Shown: positions 7,836-16,872, counted from the first letter of the stretch. The stretch is DNA of 64,000 nucleotides from Deinococcus cellulosilyticus NBRC 106333 = KACC 11606 (GCF_007990775.1 NZ_BJXB01000026.1:19713-83712); one strand, 5' to 3'. Numbers and translations are program-made. The notes: generated by a model not told the origin, from the letters alone.

Positions 7836-8618
7836 ATGAGCCTGCAAAAATACCTTGAGCGCATCGAATGCCAAGTGCGTCCACCCTCACTGGATCACCT
7901 TTCAGAGCTGCAGCAAAAACACCTGCAACACCTGCCCTTCGAGACCCTCAGCCTGCATCTGGGGCAGCCCATTGAACTGAACATTGATGCCCTGCTGGAA
8001 AAAATCCTTGATCGAAAAAGAGGCGGTTTCTGCTACGAGCTGAACAGTGCCTTTGCATGGCTGCTGAAAAGTCTCGGTTACGATGTGCGCCTGATCATGA
8101 GCCAGCCTTTCAAGGGTGATGGCACCCTGGCCCCTCCTTTCGCCCATCTGGCCCTGAAAGTGGTGCTGGATGGACAGGCTTATCTGGTGGATGTGGGCTT
8201 CAATGATGGCAGCGTGCATCCTTTCCCGATCCTGGAAGGACATGTTGAAAACGGATGCACCCTGCAAAAAGAAGGAGAGGTCTGGACCTACATCGATCTG
8301 GAACGTGAAAAGAACCTTTACGTCTTCACAGAGCAGGAACATCCCCTCGAGGATTTCTTTGAAATGTGCACTTACTACTCCAACTCTGCAGAATCTGGCT
8401 TCAGAAAGAAGATGTTCTGCGGGTTTCAGGTGCAGGGCCGCAAGGATTACCTGACCGACCACAAGTGGGTGGAGGGGTCCAGTGAGAGGCTTCTGGATGA
8501 ACAGGAATTTGCCAGCAAGCTGCGGGACTTTTATGGTGTTCCCCTGGATGATGCGGAAATCCAGACCCTTTACGCAGCCTGTCTGCAACGTGCCCGCGAA
8601 GTTTCACCAGTGAATTGA
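7836..8618 (+). CDS. nat: Arylamine N-acetyltransferase
   Basis: The 260-aa enzyme moves an acetyl group from acetyl-CoA onto aromatic amines, hydrazines or N-hydroxyarylamines. The Cys-His-Asp triad is complete: C66 in the signature RGGFCYELN, H104 in FAHLALKV and D119 in YLVDVGFND. The N-terminal helical bundle carries LPFETLSLHLG, also typical. Length is normal for bacterial NATs (about 255-280 aa). The gene follows nurA by 75 nt and its 3' end overlaps the 3' end of the convergent LysR gene by 15 nt. Confidence 0.92.
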   Translation: MSLQKYLERIECQVRPPSLDHLSELQQKHLQHLPFETLSLHLGQPIELNIDALLEKILDRKRGGFCYELNSAFAWLLKSLGYDVRLIMSQPFKGDGTLAPPFAHLALKVVLDGQAYLVDVGFNDGSVHPFPILEGHVENGCTLQKEGEVWTYIDLEREKNLYVFTEQEHPLEDFFEMCTYYSNSAESGFRKKMFCGFQVQGRKDYLTDHKWVEGSSERLLDEQEFASKLRDFYGVPLDDAEIQTLYAACLQRAREVSPVN

Positions 8619-9497
8619 CCTCTCTTCCAGCTTCTGCCGGACATGGAGCACCCTTGGATGCAGGTGAGCATCCCTTTTGCTGACCAGATAAAGCTGGTTG
8701 GCCGGGGATCTTGACGGTGTGAACAGTTCAAGAAGGGTTCCAGCAGACAGATGCTCCTGCGCCAGATATCTGGGCAGCACAGTCACCCCACCTCCACTTG
8801 CCGCACTCAGGGCCAGAGCACGCAGGTCAGGGATCACCACACTCGCAGCAGCAACAGGGAGCACCCCGAACACCTGACGCCAGTATTTGCGGATCAGGGG
8901 CAAATCTTCTGCATACCCAAGCAGAGGCATCCCAGACAGGATTTCGATGGCCTGAGAAGCTTCATCTGGAATCTGTTCAGCCCATTTCGCTGCACCCACC
9001 AGAACCAGTTCTTCCTGATAAAGGGGGCTGCTCTGCAGGTCAGGTGTGCTGATTCGCGCTGTGGAAACCAGCAGATCCAGCGTTCCAGACTGCACCTCCT
9101 GCACCAGAACATCAGGGGTGCCCAGTTGCACCCGAATCTGGATGCTTTCTTCATGCAGGTCTACAAGTGCAGGAAGAATCCGTTCTCCCAGAAATTCAGG
9201 CGGACCTCCCAGGAAGACCGTTCCAGCAAGGCTTCTGTGCCCCACTTTCAGGGTGTCGGAGAGGGTCTCCAGCGCATCCAGATGCGAGGCAATCTTTCTG
9301 GCAAGTTCATGGGCTGCAGGCGTGGGAAGAACCCCTCTGGCAACCCGGACAAAAAGCTGGCGGTTCAGGCGGGCTTCAAGCTGTTTGATCTGCCGGGTCA
9401 GGGCAGGCTGGGTGAGGTGCAGGAATTCTGCTGCACGGGTCAGGGACCCAGCCCGGTAAATGGCCAGAAAAGAGCGCAGTTGATTCAGCTGATCCAT
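8604..9497 (-). CDS. LysR-family transcriptional regulator
   Basis: The product (about 297 aa) has the LysR winged helix-turn-helix at the N-terminus (LNQLRSFLAIYRAGSLTRAAEFLHLTQPALTRQIKQLEARLNRQLFVR) and a periplasmic-binding-like effector domain from about residue 90. The start is placed at ATG 9497 (MDQLNQLRSF) because LysR proteins normally begin a few residues before this helix; in-frame ATGs at 9509 and 9518 are possible. It is divergent from the DJ-1/PfpI gene with about 177 nt between them, the usual arrangement in which a LysR protein controls its neighbour and itself. The effector is unknown. Confidence 0.9.
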   Translation of the reverse strand: MDQLNQLRSFLAIYRAGSLTRAAEFLHLTQPALTRQIKQLEARLNRQLFVRVARGVLPTPAAHELARKIASHLDALETLSDTLKVGHRSLAGTVFLGGPPEFLGERILPALVDLHEESIQIRVQLGTPDVLVQEVQSGTLDLLVSTARISTPDLQSSPLYQEELVLVGAAKWAEQIPDEASQAIEILSGMPLLGYAEDLPLIRKYWRQVFGVLPVAAASVVIPDLRALALSAASGGGVTVLPRYLAQEHLSAGTLLELFTPSRSPANQLYLVSKRDAHLHPRVLHVRQKLEERSIHW

Positions 9498-9674
9498 AAA
9501 AAAAGTCATGAATATCATAGCAAGCCATCATTTGTTGATGGAAGGTCAGAGGCCTATAGTGAGGTCAAGCGAGCAAGGGTCTTCAGAAAAGCACCCTTCC
9601 CCATCCCAAAAAAACAGAGCCAAACGCATCAGGCCTGCCCTGGTGGCGTTGTGTTCTGTCCAGAGGAGATTCTG

Positions 9675-10361
9675 ATGTCAAAACGCATTCTGTTCGTGCT
9701 CACCAGCCATGACGACCTTGCAGGCCTTCGCAAAACAGGGTTTTATGTTTCCGAAGCCGCCCATCCTTTCCATGTCTTCAAGCAGCATGGATACCAGATC
9801 GACTTTGTGAGCCCTCTGGGAGGCAAAGCACCCATCAATGGCCTGAACCTTGAAGACCCCCAGCAGAAAGCCTTCATTGAAGACCCAGAAGTGGCCCAGA
9901 AGCTGAACGACACAATGACGCCCGATCAGGTGAATCCTGCAGATTACGAAGCGATTTTTTACGTGGGTGGCCACGGGACCATGTGGGACTTCAAGGACAA
10001 CACCGAACTGGCCCGGATTGCTGCCAGCATTTACGAGCAGGGTGGCGTGGTTTCGGCAGTCTGCCATGGTCCCGCAGGCCTGGTGAACATTCGCCTCTCA
10101 GATGGTCAATCCCTTGTGGCAGGCAAAAACGTTGCTGCCTTCACCAATGCAGAAGAGGCTGCCCCAGGCCTCACCGGTGTGGTGCCCTTCCTGCTGGAAA
10201 GTGCGCTGATTGAGCGTGGAGCAAACCACATTCCTGCTCCCCTGTGGGCCAACAATGTGCAGGTTTCAGAACGTCTGGTCACAGGGCAGAATCCAGCCTC
10301 TGCAACGGGTGTGGCAGAGGCTGTGGTGAAGTTGCTTGAAAAACAACCTGCCCAGGTCTAA
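9675..10361 (+). CDS. DJ-1/PfpI-family class I glutamine amidotransferase-like protein
   Basis: The 228-aa protein belongs to the DJ-1/Hsp31/PfpI superfamily. The nucleophile elbow is AVCHGPAGL with C130 and H131, and E27 (YVSEAAHP) is the conserved acidic residue near the cysteine. The layout and length match the Hsp31-like group annotated as type 1 glutamine amidotransferase domain proteins, which act as glyoxalase III, deglycase or chaperone. ATG 9675 follows GAGGAG. The frame is open far upstream, antisense to lysR, but that extension is not coding. It is divergent from the LysR gene, which is its likely regulator, and ends at a strong bidirectional terminator. Confidence 0.88.
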   Translation: MSKRILFVLTSHDDLAGLRKTGFYVSEAAHPFHVFKQHGYQIDFVSPLGGKAPINGLNLEDPQQKAFIEDPEVAQKLNDTMTPDQVNPADYEAIFYVGGHGTMWDFKDNTELARIAASIYEQGGVVSAVCHGPAGLVNIRLSDGQSLVAGKNVAAFTNAEEAAPGLTGVVPFLLESALIERGANHIPAPLWANNVQVSERLVTGQNPASATGVAEAVVKLLEKQPAQV

Positions 10362-10380
10362 ATTCCAGCTTTGACCATCA

Positions 10381-10432
10381 AAAAGAGGATCAGGACAGGT
10401 TTTCGCACACTCCCCTGTCCTGATCCTCTTTT
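10381..10432. terminator. Bidirectional terminator, 19-bp perfect stem
   Basis: Arms 10381-10399 and 10414-10432 are perfectly complementary over 19 bp, with a 14-nt loop. The stem begins with AAAA and ends with TTTT, so it can terminate both the DJ-1 gene (plus) and the fadN-fadA operon (minus). Confidence 0.9.
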
Positions 10433-10450
10433 GTGTTTTATGGGCTGTGC

Positions 10451-11623
10451 TTACAGGGCTTCAAACACCCCAGCGGCACCCATGCCTCCACCAATGCACA
10501 TGGTCACCACGCCGTACTTGCCTCCACGGCGCTTCAGTTCGTGCAGGATGGTGGCGGTGAGTTTTGCACCAGAGCAACCCAGGGGGTGACCCAGCGCAAT
10601 GGCTCCACCGTTCACGTTCAGTTTTTCTTCCGGGATGCCCAGTTCACGCACCACTGCGAGGGCCTGGGCCGCAAAAGCCTCGTTCAGCTCAAACAGGTCA
10701 ATGTCGTCCATGGTCAGACCCACCTGCTGCAGCACTTTGGGCACAGCTTTGACAGGCCCGATGCCCATGTACTCGGGCTCCACGCCGCCCACCGCAAAGC
10801 CCAGGAAACGCCCGATGGGTTGCAGTCCGAGTTCATCGGCTTTCTCGCGGCTCATGATCAGGACCGCAGCAGCACCATCGCTGAAAGGGCTGGCATTGCC
10901 TGCAGTGACACTTCCACCCTGTTTGAAGGCGGGTTTCAGGCCTGCCATGCTTTCCAGGCTTCCATCTTTGCGGATCAGTTCGTCGTTCTCAAACAGGACC
11001 GTTTCACTGACCACTTTGGTTCCCTTGTATTTGTCCACCCGGACAGGCACAGGCACCACTTCGTCTTTGAACTTGCCCTCTTCCTGGGCTTTTGCAGCTT
11101 TCTGGTGGCTGGCCAGAGCAAACCTGTCCTGGTCCTCACGGCTGATGCCGTATTTTGCAGCAATGTTTTCTGCAGTCAGACCCATGCCGATGTATGCACC
11201 AGGACGGGTGTCCATCAGGGTGGGGTTGGGGCTGGGGTTGTGTCCACTCATGGGCACCATGCTCATGGATTCCACGCCTCCGGCCAGCATCACATCGGCC
11301 TGACCGGTCTGGATCGCAGCACCCGCCATGGCAATGGTCTGCAGCCCAGAAGAGCAGAACCGGTTGATGGTCACTCCACCCGTGGTGTCAGGAAAACCTG
11401 CACGCAGGGCGGCCAGACGGGCAATGTTCAGGCCCTGCTCGGCTTCGGGAATGGCACACCCGAGATACACATCTTCCACCAGGGCTTTGTCGATTCCGGC
11501 ACGCTTGACGGCTTCCTCCAGAGCGAGGGCAGCCAGATCATCTGGGCGGGTGTTGGCCAAGGTTCCTTTGATTCCTCTTCCTACCGGAGTCCGGACGGCA
11601 CTCACGATCACAGCTTCGCGCAT
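10451..11623 (-). CDS. fadA: Acetyl-CoA acyltransferase (thiolase)
   Basis: This 390-aa thiolase performs the last step of beta-oxidation, splitting 3-ketoacyl-CoA into acetyl-CoA and a shortened acyl-CoA. Catalytic residues are visible: the acyl-accepting cysteine in NRFCSSGLQTIAMA (about residue 89), the histidine in GGAIALGHPLGCSGAKL (about 348) and the second cysteine in MCIGGGMGAAGVFE (about 378). ATG 11623 follows AAGGAG; an in-frame codon at 11659 lies inside the preceding gene. It is last in the fadN-unknown-fadA unit, which resembles the Bacillus fadN-fadA order, except for the extra gene. Confidence 0.93.
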   Translation of the reverse strand: MREAVIVSAVRTPVGRGIKGTLANTRPDDLAALALEEAVKRAGIDKALVEDVYLGCAIPEAEQGLNIARLAALRAGFPDTTGGVTINRFCSSGLQTIAMAGAAIQTGQADVMLAGGVESMSMVPMSGHNPSPNPTLMDTRPGAYIGMGLTAENIAAKYGISREDQDRFALASHQKAAKAQEEGKFKDEVVPVPVRVDKYKGTKVVSETVLFENDELIRKDGSLESMAGLKPAFKQGGSVTAGNASPFSDGAAAVLIMSREKADELGLQPIGRFLGFAVGGVEPEYMGIGPVKAVPKVLQQVGLTMDDIDLFELNEAFAAQALAVVRELGIPEEKLNVNGGAIALGHPLGCSGAKLTATILHELKRRGGKYGVVTMCIGGGMGAAGVFEAL

Positions 11624-11655
11624 AATGCTTCTCCTTCTCAGGGCTGATGCCTGAG

Positions 11656-12123
11656 TCAAACTGAATCTCGAAACTTGAAGTCGGGTTCCTGGATCACAAA
11701 CAGGTCCTGTCGGTAGACATCAACCATTGCCACATTGACTGCCACTTTGTGAAAAATCCAGACACCCTCACTTGAGGTTTTGCGAGAATACTCAAAGCAG
11801 TAAACCTTTTCGGATTCAAGTCCAAAGGTTTTCCTGATATAGCCTCTGCAATATGTGGCATGGTATCTGTCCTCTTCTCGCTCGAAACGGACTTCTCCAT
11901 AAGCAAAAGGAGAAAGGAAACGATCGTGGGATTCAAAAACATCTCTTCCTTTGAATCTTTCACTGGAAGACAAAACATGGGTATGGAGCAGTGTTTTGTC
12001 TTCCTTGTCCAGCAATGCAGGAAGTTTTACGGCCAGAGGAAGACGATTCACCAGAGCACCACCTTCAGCACCTCTGTGTTTCTTTCCCCAGCTGATTGAA
12101 ACCACCTGAACCACCAATAGCAT
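11656..12123 (-). CDS. Hypothetical protein between fadN and fadA
   Basis: I do not recognise this 155-aa protein. It starts at ATG 12123 with GGAGAG upstream and lies 32 nt after the fadN stop, so it is within the same transcript. It opens with a short hydrophobic stretch (MLLVVQVVSISW) too brief for a clear signal peptide, followed by a basic patch and a mixed alpha/beta body (FESHDRFLSPFAYGEVRFEREEDRYHATYCRGYIRKTFG). Base composition is lower in G+C than in the flanking fad genes, so it may be a later insertion into the operon. Function unknown. Confidence 0.6.
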   Translation of the reverse strand: MLLVVQVVSISWGKKHRGAEGGALVNRLPLAVKLPALLDKEDKTLLHTHVLSSSERFKGRDVFESHDRFLSPFAYGEVRFEREEDRYHATYCRGYIRKTFGLESEKVYCFEYSRKTSSEGVWIFHKVAVNVAMVDVYRQDLFVIQEPDFKFRDSV

Positions 12124-12155
12124 GCGTTTCTCTCCTGCCTTCTGCAAATCCCCTA

Positions 12156-14483
12156 TCAATTCCTCAGCGGTTTCCCCGTCTTCAGCATGTGTGCAATCCT
12201 CTCCTGCGTCTTGCGCTTGCCGCACAGATAAAGGAAGTTCTCCCGTTCCAGATCCAGCAGGAATTGCTCGCTTACACGGGCGTTTCTGTTGTTGGTGCGT
12301 CCACCACAGAGCACACGGGCCACAGCCAGAGAGACTTCCTGATCGTGTTCGCTGGCAAATCCACCTTCCACCATGCCGTAGAGGGCACTTCGGATGGCTG
12401 CGTAGCCGTTTTCGCCCATGACGGGGATGTCCTGTCTGGGGGTGGGAGCCACGTAATTGCGAGCGAGTTCGAGAACTTTGGCCTTGGCATCCTGAATCAG
12501 GCGATCCCGGTTCATGCTGATGCCGTCGCTGTCGCGCAGGTAGCCCAATTTTTTGGCTTCCAGTGCGCTGGTGCTGGTTTTGGCCAGTGCAATGGTTTCA
12601 AAGGCGCGTTGCAGAGCAGGAAGCAGAGGTGCATTCGCAGGAAGTTCATCCACGAAACGCAGGTACATTTCCTTGGTTCCACCACCACCGGGAAGGAGAC
12701 CCACACCGACCTCCACCAGGCCCATGTAGGTTTCTGCACTGGCCTGGGTGTGATCGCCATGCAGGGAGAACTCACAGCCACCCCCGAGGGTCAGGTTGAA
12801 GGGGGCCACAACGGTGGGGTGTGGGCTGAAGCGCAGGGAGGTGGTGGCACGCTGGAACTGGCGGATTGCCATGTCGATTTCGTCCCAGTCCCCGTTCTGG
12901 GCATTCATCAGGATCAGAGGGAGGTTGGCTCCAGCACTGAAGTTGTCTCCCTGGTTGCCCATCACGAGGCCCACAAAGCCCTGTTCTTCGATGATCTTGT
13001 GCGCGGTGAAGACCATGTTGATGGCGTCTTCTCCCAGACTGTTCATCTTGCTGTGGAATTCCAGCAAGAGCACACCATCGCCAATGTCCACCAGACTGGC
13101 ACCAGGTCGAGATTTAACCACTCTGGTGGCGTCTTTCTTGAGGTCCTTGAGGATCATGTAGGGGGCCTCGTACTTCTCAGGCTGTCCCTTCACATCCACC
13201 ACTTCACCGTCCTGGTAGAAGGAGGTGCGCCCGCTGTCTTTCATGGCCTGCAAGAGAGGTGGCAGGGTGCGACCCTCTTTTTCCAGATAGGAGATCACGT
13301 TCTGTACGCCCAGGGCGTCCATGGTCTCGAAAGGACCCATCTCCCAGCCAAAACCCCATTTGAGGGCGTTGTCGATGTCCACAATGGTGTTGGAGACATT
13401 CCCGGCCATTTTCGCGGCGTACCAGAAGGTGTCCATCATGACTTTGCGCATGAATTCGCCGTACTTGCCTGGCAGCTGGGTCAGGCCTTTGATGCGCTCA
13501 GGGAGAGGTTGACCTTTGATGGGTTCGAGTTCCGCCAGACGGGTTTTGCCCTTGTTGACGTACTCCATGGTCTCGGGATCAAGGGTGAGGATGACACTCT
13601 TGCCATTTTCCTTGACCTTTTTGTAGAAGCCCTGTCCGGTCTTGTCTCCGAGGCGCTTCTGTTCAATCATCTGCAGGAACATGGGGGTGAGGGTGAAGTC
13701 CTCATCTTCAGGGGTGGCTTTTTGCAGGTCGCCAGCCACATGAAACAGCACGTCCAGACCGGTCAGGTCAGCGGTGCGCATGGTGGCGCTCTTGGGGCGT
13801 CCCATGATGGGTCCGGTCAGGGCGTCCACCTCATCGATGGAGATTCCGGTGTCCTGCATGTGCTTGAGGGTGCGCACCATCCCGTAGACCCCGATGCGGT
13901 TGGCCACAAAGCCAGGAACATCATTGGCATTCACAATGCCTTTTCCGAGCACCTTGTCGCCAAATTCGGAGATGGTTTTGACCACGTCGGGATCGGTGCT
14001 GGGGGTGGGGATCACTTCCAGAAGGTGCAGGTATCTGGGAGGGTTGAAGAAGTGGGTGCCCACAAACTGGCGTTTGAAAGCATCGCTGCGCCCTTCAATC
14101 TGCAGGTGCATGGGGATGCCCGAACTGTTGCTGGACACAATGGTGGTGGGTTTCACCAGACCGTCCAGTTTTTCCCACAGGGCTTTTTTGGCGTCAAGCT
14201 TCTCAATGATGGCTTCCACAACCCAGTCCACGTTTGCGAGGTCTTTCAGGTTGTCTTCGAGGTTGCCGATTCTGATCAGTTTGGCCCGGTCTTTATCCAT
14301 AAAGGCGGCTGGACTGGCTTTCAGGGCACGGTCCAGACCCTGTTTGGCAAGGAAGTTGCGGTCTTTCTGGTCAGGGAGCACGATGTCGAGCAGCAGGGTG
14401 GGAATGCCAGCATTGGCCAGGTGGGCCGCAATGGCAGCACCCATGGTCCCTGCTCCAATCACGGCAGCGGTTTTTACTTTCAT
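12156..14483 (-). CDS. fadN: Bifunctional 3-hydroxyacyl-CoA dehydrogenase / enoyl-CoA hydratase
   Basis: The 775-aa protein carries the two middle steps of beta-oxidation. The N-terminal half is the NAD-dependent 3-hydroxyacyl-CoA dehydrogenase: Rossmann motif AAVIGAGTMGAAIAAHLANAG at residues 5-25, NSSGIPMHLQIEGR and GTHFFNPPRYLHLLEVIP. The C-terminal half is a crotonase/enoyl-CoA hydratase domain with GNQGDNFSAGANLPLIL and LGGGCEFSLHGDHTQAS. Dehydrogenase-first order is that of Bacillus FadN, not E. coli FadB. ATG 14483 follows GAGGAG. A promoter candidate lies 38-66 nt upstream. Confidence 0.93.
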   Translation of the reverse strand: MKVKTAAVIGAGTMGAAIAAHLANAGIPTLLLDIVLPDQKDRNFLAKQGLDRALKASPAAFMDKDRAKLIRIGNLEDNLKDLANVDWVVEAIIEKLDAKKALWEKLDGLVKPTTIVSSNSSGIPMHLQIEGRSDAFKRQFVGTHFFNPPRYLHLLEVIPTPSTDPDVVKTISEFGDKVLGKGIVNANDVPGFVANRIGVYGMVRTLKHMQDTGISIDEVDALTGPIMGRPKSATMRTADLTGLDVLFHVAGDLQKATPEDEDFTLTPMFLQMIEQKRLGDKTGQGFYKKVKENGKSVILTLDPETMEYVNKGKTRLAELEPIKGQPLPERIKGLTQLPGKYGEFMRKVMMDTFWYAAKMAGNVSNTIVDIDNALKWGFGWEMGPFETMDALGVQNVISYLEKEGRTLPPLLQAMKDSGRTSFYQDGEVVDVKGQPEKYEAPYMILKDLKKDATRVVKSRPGASLVDIGDGVLLLEFHSKMNSLGEDAINMVFTAHKIIEEQGFVGLVMGNQGDNFSAGANLPLILMNAQNGDWDEIDMAIRQFQRATTSLRFSPHPTVVAPFNLTLGGGCEFSLHGDHTQASAETYMGLVEVGVGLLPGGGGTKEMYLRFVDELPANAPLLPALQRAFETIALAKTSTSALEAKKLGYLRDSDGISMNRDRLIQDAKAKVLELARNYVAPTPRQDIPVMGENGYAAIRSALYGMVEGGFASEHDQEVSLAVARVLCGGRTNNRNARVSEQFLLDLERENFLYLCGKRKTQERIAHMLKTGKPLRN

Positions 14484-14520
14484 GAGGTCATCTCCTCTTG
14501 TGAAAATTGAACTAAGTATA

Positions 14521-14549
14521 ATTTTAGGCCGTATCCAGATTTTTGTCCA
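14521..14549 (-). promoter_or_regulatory. Candidate promoter of the fadN operon
   Basis: Read on the minus strand, TGGACA (14549-14544) and TAAAAT (14526-14521) are separated by 17 nt, about 40 nt before the fadN start. An overlapping TATACT just downstream is an alternative -10. Confidence 0.4.
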
Positions 14550-14788
14550 GTGGGTCCAGCCACCTGAACAGCATGTTCCATTTCCAGAGACATGCACACC
14601 CGGGCAAAGACAAAGCCTCCCACGACAGGGAACAGATCAGACAAGAGGGGAGCGCATCCAGCATACCCATTTGTGCCCACAGACATCATGAACCTCACTT
14701 CAATTGATGAGGAGAACCTCAAGAATTCGGCCCTGCAACTGTAAAAAAGCTCCAAGAGTCCAGTGCAGCAACTTCCTAGACTGACCCT

Positions 14789-15181
14789 ATGGGACTCCTA
14801 GACTCACTTGGACAGCTTCTCGGAAACAACAGCAACATCCTCAGAATTCTCTTCATGCTGCTGCAGCAATCTGGAGGCCTCGAAAACCTGCTCTCCAAAC
14901 TTCAACGTGGCAATGAAAGCACCCGACATGCCGTCGGGAGCTGGGTCAATACAGGTCCAAACGCCCAGATCAGTGTGCCTGAACTTGAAAGTGCCCTCGG
15001 CCCTGAAACCATTGACAAAGTCTCTGGTCAAACCGGAATGGACCGCAATGAACTCTTAACCCTGGTCGCCCAGAACCTGCCCCAGTTCATTGACCAGCTC
15101 ACCCCGGACGGCAGCGTCAACCACAACACCCATGCCCTGGTCACCCAGGCCCAGGAAAAACTGGACGTTCCCCGCCTATGA
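14789..15181 (+). CDS. YidB-family protein (DUF937-like)
   Basis: The 130-aa protein has the YidB-family opening MGLLDSLGQLLG and the conserved closing block LVAQNLPQFIDQLTPDGSV. It is all-helical, soluble and without a signal peptide; the family's function is not known. The ATG at 14789 lies only 6 nt after a TAGACT hexamer (14777-14782), so the message is probably leaderless. Its stop overlaps the start of the glutaredoxin-like gene (ATGA), which means the two are translationally coupled. Confidence 0.8.
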   Translation: MGLLDSLGQLLGNNSNILRILFMLLQQSGGLENLLSKLQRGNESTRHAVGSWVNTGPNAQISVPELESALGPETIDKVSGQTGMDRNELLTLVAQNLPQFIDQLTPDGSVNHNTHALVTQAQEKLDVPRL

Positions 15182-15456
15182 AAAAAAGTGCCACACCCCG
15201 GGTCACGGTGTACGGCACCTCCTGGTGCAGCGACGTGCGCGGCATCCGTGCATATCTGGAGACCATCGGGGTGCGGTACACCTACATCGACATTGAGCAG
15301 GATGAAGCAGCAGCCATGTTGCTGGAAAAACTTTATGAAGGGAAAAGGCGCATTCCAACCGTTGCCATCGGGCAGGATTATCGCCATGTGCCCAGAATCT
15401 GGGACCTGAACGTGATGCTGAACCAGCACGGACTGCTGGACATTCGCGCGGGGTGA
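15178..15456 (+). CDS. Glutaredoxin-like monothiol protein
   Basis: The 92-aa protein has the glutaredoxin/thioredoxin fold: a first strand VTVYGTSWCSDVRG with a single cysteine at about residue 17 (C-S-D-V instead of C-x-x-C), a second strand YTYIDIEQDEAA, and the cis-proline strand RRIPTVAIG. The lack of a resolving cysteine implies a monothiol mechanism (deglutathionylation or mycoredoxin-like reduction) rather than dithiol exchange. It begins within the stop codon of the YidB-like gene and ends one base before the convergent MFS gene. Confidence 0.85.
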   Translation: MKKSATPRVTVYGTSWCSDVRGIRAYLETIGVRYTYIDIEQDEAAAMLLEKLYEGKRRIPTVAIGQDYRHVPRIWDLNVMLNQHGLLDIRAG

Positions 15457-16872
15457 TTACGCCACCCGCCGCGCCGCCACCCAGGTCAGCAGTGACACCC
15501 CGACCAGCATCAGGAAGGTCAGTTTGAGGGGAATGTCCAGGGCAAGGTCTGCATTTTTGCTCCATGCCACCAGTGCTCCGCCAATGCCTGCAGATAGGGC
15601 GGCCAGCAGCACTTCTGCACTGTTGAGCTGAGAGGAGACCTTGCCGGATTCGCCTTCTTTCACCTGTCCCAGAATGATCAGGCTGTTGGTGGCGTAGCCC
15701 AGACCCATGCCGAGTCCGGCCATGGCCCACCCCAGCACCACAGTCAGACTGGGAAGCAAACCGACAATGCTCAGACCTGAGATGGCAATGCCCACGGTGA
15801 GCAGGGCCATGCCCAGTCGCACCCTGAAGACCCTGCGTTCAGGGCCTTCTCTGGAATCCATGCGGGCCTGAAGAATGGAGCCCACTGACCAGGAGACGCC
15901 CCCCACGGTGAGCAGCAGACCCGCCTGGGTGACCGTAAACTTCTGGATCTCGATCAGTCCAAGAGGCATGAAGGCTTCCGATCCAAAGAAAGCAAAGGCA
16001 CTGCATCCCCTCACGATGATCCCTGAGGGAATGCCCCTTGCAAAGCGGAAAATGCCTGAGGGCAGAATTTCACGGGAGGCGAGTGCAGTGAGCAGCACCC
16101 CTGTGAGGGTGACTGGCCACATCCAGATGCTCTGCTGCCAGGAGAGCCCGGCCAGCAACACGGCGGCCCCAACGGCAAGCAAAATGCTGAACCCAAAACG
16201 CCGGACATTGAAAGGAGGCGGGTTGCCGACTGGCTTTGTGGAATGCTGCAGGGTGGGGATGGTCAGGAAACCCACCAGAATCAGCAGGGGCACCACACTG
16301 TAGAACACCATGTGCCACGAGGAGGCTGCAGCAATTGTGCTTGCCAGAATCGGGCCAAACAGTGAGGGCAGCACCCAGGCACTCGAAATGCTGGCCAGCA
16401 GTTTTGCCCTGAGGTGATCGGGATAAAGCTGGCTCATGATGCTGAAGGGCACAGCATTGAGACCTCCAGCTCCAAATCCTTGCAGGAAACGGCCCAGGAC
16501 AAAAGCCGCCATGTGTCCTGCAGACCCTGCCACCACCAGTCCCAGACCGAAAATCAACAGGAAGATGGCGAAGGGTTTTGCTGACCCCATGCGGTCGATG
16601 AGTTCTCCACCAACAATGGTGCCAATGATGTTGCTGAGCAGAAAAGCACTGAACGCCCAGCCATAGTAACTGAGACCATCCAGAGACTTCGCCACCTCAG
16701 GAAGAATGGTGGCCACGGCCATGGCTTCAAAAGCGGTGGTCAGGATGGCCAGCAACAGCCCAATGGTGACATTGCGGTATCTGGGGCTGAACAGGCTGCG
16801 GTCTTCTGGGGGCATGGTGGGGAGGGAGGACATCGTGGGGTCAGCCTGACACATTCTGTATCCAGGATGCAT
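15457..16872 (-). CDS. MFS transporter (drug-efflux type)
   Basis: The protein (up to 471 aa) is a major facilitator with about 12-14 hydrophobic segments. The opening helix NVTIGLLLAILTTAFEAMAVATILPEVAKSL is typical of the DHA2 or related multidrug groups, and motif A is seen as GGELIDRMGSAKPF between helices 2 and 3, followed by VLGRFLQGFGAGGLNAVPFSIMSQLYP. Substrate cannot be told. The start is uncertain: ATG 16872, ATG 16854 and ATG 16833 are in frame and none has a clear ribosome site; the protein homology starts near residue 30. Confidence 0.85.
   Translation of the reverse strand: MHPGYRMCQADPTMSSLPTMPPEDRSLFSPRYRNVTIGLLLAILTTAFEAMAVATILPEVAKSLDGLSYYGWAFSAFLLSNIIGTIVGGELIDRMGSAKPFAIFLLIFGLGLVVAGSAGHMAAFVLGRFLQGFGAGGLNAVPFSIMSQLYPDHLRAKLLASISSAWVLPSLFGPILASTIAAASSWHMVFYSVVPLLILVGFLTIPTLQHSTKPVGNPPPFNVRRFGFSILLAVGAAVLLAGLSWQQSIWMWPVTLTGVLLTALASREILPSGIFRFARGIPSGIIVRGCSAFAFFGSEAFMPLGLIEIQKFTVTQAGLLLTVGGVSWSVGSILQARMDSREGPERRVFRVRLGMALLTVGIAISGLSIVGLLPSLTVVLGWAMAGLGMGLGYATNSLIILGQVKEGESGKVSSQLNSAEVLLAALSAGIGGALVAWSKNADLALDIPLKLTFLMLVGVSLLTWVAARRVA

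Noticed and set aside
8751..9674. Upstream extension of the DJ-1 frame through the lysR gene
   Set aside because: The frame is open by chance; a good ribosome site and family alignment place the start at 9675.
12096..14510. Long open frame (over 800 codons) on the plus strand opposite fadN
   Set aside because: It is antisense to a full-length, motif-complete fadN. Its product has no domain character and is rich in His/Gly/Val, as expected from reading G+C-rich coding DNA backwards.
14480..14755. Small minus-strand frame (91 codons) upstream of fadN
   Set aside because: It covers the fadN promoter candidate and ends at the fadN start; no translation signal.
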